Shown here piece by piece: positions 61,104 to 64,000 of a stretch of 64,000 bases of DNA (positions within the stretch are counted from its first letter, which is position 1; each line of letters begins with the position of its first letter). Below the pieces are notes generated by a model, which saw only the letters and a list, made by a program, of their open reading frames with translations, was not told the origin of the DNA and made no database searches. The translations under genes and the position numbers were made by a program. The stretch is from Pseudomonas sp. DC1.2 (GTDB lineage: Bacteria > Pseudomonadota > Gammaproteobacteria > Pseudomonadales > Pseudomonadaceae). Where the stretch lies: NCBI RefSeq assembly GCF_034351645.1, contig NZ_CP133782.1:191001-255000 (forward strand), read 5' to 3'.

Positions 61104-62558
61104 ATGAAACTAATCGTAAAAGTCTTCCCCGAGATCACCATCAAGAGCCGCCCGGTACGGATGCGTTTCATCCGCCAATTGGCTAAAAACATCCGTGCCG
61201 TGCTCCGCGATCTGGACCCGGCTGTGGTGGTGAACGGCGTGTGGGACAACCTCGAGCTGGAAACCCGCATCAGTGAGCCCAAAGCGCTGAAGGAGATGAC
61301 TGAGCGCCTGAGTTGTATGCCAGGCATCGCGCATTTTCTGCAGGTAGATGAATACCCGTTGGGCGACTTCGACGACATCGTCGCCAAGTGCAAGCAGCAC
61401 TACGGCGATGCATTGGCCGGGAAGGTTTTTTCGGTGCGCTGCAAGCGCGGCGGACACCACGACTTCTCATCCATGGATGTCGAAAAATACGTCGGCAGCC
61501 AGCTGCGTCGTCAGTGCGGCGCCGCCGGGATTTCCCTGAAAGAGCCAGAAATCGAAGTTCGCATGGAAATTCGCGACCAACGGTTGTACGTGATCCACAG
61601 CCAGCACAACAGCATCGGTGGTTATCCGCTAGGTGCCCTGGAGCAGACGCTGGTATTGATGTCAGGCGGCTTTGACTCGACAGTCGCCGCTTACCAGATC
61701 ATGCGTCGCGGGCTTATGAGCCATTTCTGCTTCTTTAATCTGGGTGGACGTGCCCATGAACTGGGCGTCATGGAGGTCGCGCACTTCATCTGGAAGAAGT
61801 ACGGCAGCTCCCAACGCGTGCTATTTGTCAGTGTGCCGTTCGAGGAAGTCTTGGGAGAAATTCTCGGGAAAGTCGATAACAGTCATATGGGTGTAGTTTT
61901 GAAGCGTATGATGTTGCGCGCTGCTTCCCGTATTGCCGATCGGCTGGACATCGATGCGCTGGTCACCGGCGAAGCGATTTCCCAGGTGTCGAGTCAGACC
62001 TTGCCGAACCTGTCTGTGATCGACTGCGTGACCGACAAGTTGGTCTTGCGCCCACTGATCGCCAGTCACAAGCAGGACATCATCGACCTGGCCTACGAAA
62101 TCGGCACCGCCGATTTCGCCAAGCACATGCCGGAGTATTGCGGGATCATCTCGGTGAACCCCAAGACCCACGCCAAGCGCAACCGCGTGGAGTACGAAGA
62201 ACAACAGTTCGACATGGCCGTCCTTGAGCGCGCGCTCGAGAACGCCAAACTGGTGCCGATCGATCGCGTGATCGACGAATTGGGCCAGGACTTGCAGATC
62301 GAAGAGGTCAGCGAAGCGCTGGCGGGTCAGATCGTCATCGACATCCGTCACCCGGATGCCGCTGAAGACGAGCCGCTGGTGCTGGCTGGCATTGAGGTAA
62401 TGACGATGCCGTTTTATGCATTGAACGCTCGTTTCAAGGAACTGGACCCTACTCGCCAGTACCTGCTGTATTGCGACAAAGGCGTGATGAGTCGCCTGCA
62501 TGCCCACCATTTGCTCAGTGAGGGGCATGCCAATGTGCGCGTTTATCGACCGAGCTAA
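61104..62558 (+). CDS. thiI: tRNA 4-thiouridine sulfurtransferase ThiI
   Basis: Adds sulfur at U8 of tRNAs and supplies sulfur for the thiamine thiazole. The 484-residue protein has a THUMP domain (residues 60-170), the PP-loop ATPase motif [16 protein letters not shown], and a C-terminal rhodanese domain with the persulfide cysteine in [21 protein letters not shown] at 61104 starts at the family's [20 protein letters not shown]; the frame upstream is excluded because the TATAAT promoter lies there. Confidence 0.97.
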   Translation: MKLIVKVFPEITIKSRPVRMRFIRQLAKNIRAVLRDLDPAVVVNGVWDNLELETRISEPKALKEMTERLSCMPGIAHFLQVDEYPLGDFDDIVAKCKQHYGDALAGKVFSVRCKRGGHHDFSSMDVEKYVGSQLRRQCGAAGISLKEPEIEVRMEIRDQRLYVIHSQHNSIGGYPLGALEQTLVLMSGGFDSTVAAYQIMRRGLMSHFCFFNLGGRAHELGVMEVAHFIWKKYGSSQRVLFVSVPFEEVLGEILGKVDNSHMGVVLKRMMLRAASRIADRLDIDALVTGEAISQVSSQTLPNLSVIDCVTDKLVLRPLIASHKQDIIDLAYEIGTADFAKHMPEYCGIISVNPKTHAKRNRVEYEEQQFDMAVLERALENAKLVPIDRVIDELGQDLQIEEVSEALAGQIVIDIRHPDAAEDEPLVLAGIEVMTMPFYALNARFKELDPTRQYLLYCDKGVMSRLHAHHLLSEGHANVRVYRPS

Positions 62559-62697
62559 GTGCCCGGGGCTGTTTGCCTGTGGCCTGCGTCACCGGCCCCC
62601 CGACGCCGCCGTCAAGCTGTAACGGCTTTGCCGGACTCTACTGTTAATCGCTGCCACGACCTGTCAGCACACCGAATCCTCTGATCGAGATACACAA

Positions 62698-64000
62698 GTG
62701 ATCGAAAATCTACGCAACATCGCCATCATTGCTCACGTTGACCATGGTAAGACCACCCTGGTAGACAAACTCTTGCGTCAATCCGGCACCCTGGAGCGCA
62801 ACGAGCTCAACGACGAGCGCGTGATGGACTCCAACGACCAGGAGAAAGAGCGCGGTATTACCATTTTGGCGAAAAACACCGCCATCAACTGGAACGGCTA
62901 CCACATCAACATCGTGGACACCCCGGGCCACGCCGACTTCGGCGGCGAAGTTGAACGCGTAATGTCGATGGTTGACTCCGTTCTGCTGCTGGTTGACGCT
63001 CAAGACGGCCCTATGCCGCAAACCCGTTTTGTGACCAAGAAGGCGTTCGAAGCCGGCCTGCGTCCAATCGTGGTGATCAACAAGGTTGACCGTCCAGGCG
63101 CGCGTCCGGACTGGGTTCTGGACCAGATCTTCGACCTGTTCGACAACCTCGGTGCTACCGAAGAACAGCTGGACTTCAAAGTCGTCTACGCCTCGGCCCT
63201 GAACGGCATTGCCGGTCTGGAACACACCGACATGGCTGAAGACATGACTCCGCTGTACCAGGCCATCGTTGATCACGTTCCAGCTCCAAAAGTTGACCGT
63301 GACGGCCCGTTCCAGATGCAAATCTCGGCACTGGACTACAACAGCTTCCTGGGTGTTATCGGCGTTGGCCGTATCGCTCGTGGTCGCGTCAAGCCGAACA
63401 CTCAGGTTGTGGCCATCGACGTTGACGGCAAGCGCCGCAACGGTCGTATCCTGAAGCTGATGGGTCACCACGGTCTGCACCGCATCGACGTTGACGAAGC
63501 AGCTGCCGGCGACATCGTCTGCATCAGCGGCTTCGACCAGCTGTTCATCTCCGACACTCTGTGCGACCCACTGAATGTTGAAGCGATGAAGCCGCTGACC
63601 GTTGACGAACCAACCGTTTCCATGACCTTCCAGGTAAACGATTCGCCTTTCTGCGGTAAAGAAGGCAAGTTCGTCACCAGCCGTAACATCAAGGAACGTC
63701 TGGACAAAGAACTGCTGTTCAACGTTGCTCTGCGCGTTGAAGAAGGCGACACCGCCGACAAGTTCAAAGTCTCCGGCCGTGGTGAGCTGCACCTCTCGGT
63801 ACTGATCGAAACCATGCGTCGCGAAGGCTTCGAAATGGGTGTTGGTCGTCCAGAAGTGATCATCCGTATGGTTGACGGCGTGAAGCACGAACCCTACGAA
63901 AACGTGACCATCGACCTGCCGGAAGAATCCCAGGGCGCGATCATGGAACAGATCGGTATCCGTAAAGGCGACCTGACCAACATGGTTCCGGATGGCAAGG
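62698..64000 (+). CDS. typA: Ribosome-associated GTPase TypA/BipA (3' end outside window)
   Basis: A translational GTPase involved in 50S assembly and stress growth. It starts with a GTG at 62698 (protein [20 protein letters not shown]); the frame is open to the window end, giving 434 residues of about 605. G motifs are AHVDHGKTT (G1), RGITI (G2), DTPGH (G3) and NKVD (G4). The domain II beta-barrel and the start of domain III ([20 protein letters not shown]) are visible. Upstream 140 bp separate it from thiI. Confidence 0.97.
   Translation, partial: MIENLRNIAIIAHVDHGKTTLVDKLLRQSGTLERNELNDERVMDSNDQEKERGITILAKNTAINWNGYHINIVDTPGHADFGGEVERVMSMVDSVLLLVDAQDGPMPQTRFVTKKAFEAGLRPIVVINKVDRPGARPDWVLDQIFDLFDNLGATEEQLDFKVVYASALNGIAGLEHTDMAEDMTPLYQAIVDHVPAPKVDRDGPFQMQISALDYNSFLGVIGVGRIARGRVKPNTQVVAIDVDGKRRNGRILKLMGHHGLHRIDVDEAAAGDIVCISGFDQLFISDTLCDPLNVEAMKPLTVDEPTVSMTFQVNDSPFCGKEGKFVTSRNIKERLDKELLFNVALRVEEGDTADKFKVSGRGELHLSVLIETMRREGFEMGVGRPEVIIRMVDGVKHEPYENVTIDLPEESQGAIMEQIGIRKGDLTNMVPDGK

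Noticed and set aside
61098..61107. Third TTTCATGAAA palindrome as an operator
   Set aside because: It spans the thiI start codon and codes for the conserved MK start, so it is probably coincidental.

Overview
The window reads as chromosomal DNA of a Pseudomonas, most likely of the P. fluorescens group. The evidence is the GC-rich codon use, the hisB-hisH-DUF2164-hisA-hisF block, glnA with ntrB-ntrC, the order ctpA-envC-gpmI-rhodanese-grxC-secB, an OprD-family porin, and Pseudomonas-type REP doublets. Most of it is ordinary core genome. The accessory content is concentrated between about 7.9 and 20.9 kb.

Layout. 0-7.6 kb: the 3' part of an agmatine deiminase gene, a 70-residue unknown behind a sigma-54-like promoter, a DsbA-like oxidoreductase, a SnoaL-like protein, an OprD porin, then a compact operon of a 2-oxoglutarate/Fe(II) dioxygenase, a GNAT acetyltransferase and an AzlC/AzlD amino-acid exporter, met head-on by a LysR regulator gene. 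7.9-20.9 kb: a scarred region. It holds an IS5-type transposase remnant, an agmatinase fragment butted against an alcohol dehydrogenase fragment, a nearly complete group II intron, a small secreted protein, a DinB-like protein, and a degraded contractile-tail module. That module ends in an intact spike gene facing a PAAR-Tle1-type lipase effector and its lipoprotein immunity candidate. A partial duplication supplies a second immunity gene. The region ends at tRNA-Thr.

21-32 kb: an FkbM methyltransferase, a second methyltransferase, a HisPJQM-type basic amino-acid ABC importer, a GabP-like permease behind a sigma-54-like promoter, two paralogous small genes of unknown function, an alpha/beta hydrolase, an orphan DUF1016/YhcG nuclease-like protein and a small secreted protein. 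32-40.7 kb: a TauE/SafE exporter with a clavaminate-synthase-like oxygenase, tRNA-Phe, yggX-mutY-asmA, a PanM-like GNAT protein and an OFA-family transporter. 41-44.9 kb: histidine biosynthesis and a periplasmic solute-binding protein. 44.9-54 kb: a secreted trypsin-like protease, envelope genes (YibQ-like deacetylase, CtpA, EnvC), gpmI, a rhodanese without its catalytic cysteine, grxC, secB, trmL. 54-64 kb: ntrC-ntrB, two DUF4124 proteins, glnA with a strong sigma-54 promoter match, thiI and the 5' part of typA.

Together the nitrogen genes (glnA, ntrBC, amino-acid importers, GabP) form a coherent nitrogen-scavenging theme with several candidate RpoN promoters. The most unusual loci are the dioxygenase-GNAT-AzlCD operon, the oxygenase-TauE pair, and the spike/effector/duplicated-immunity locus.
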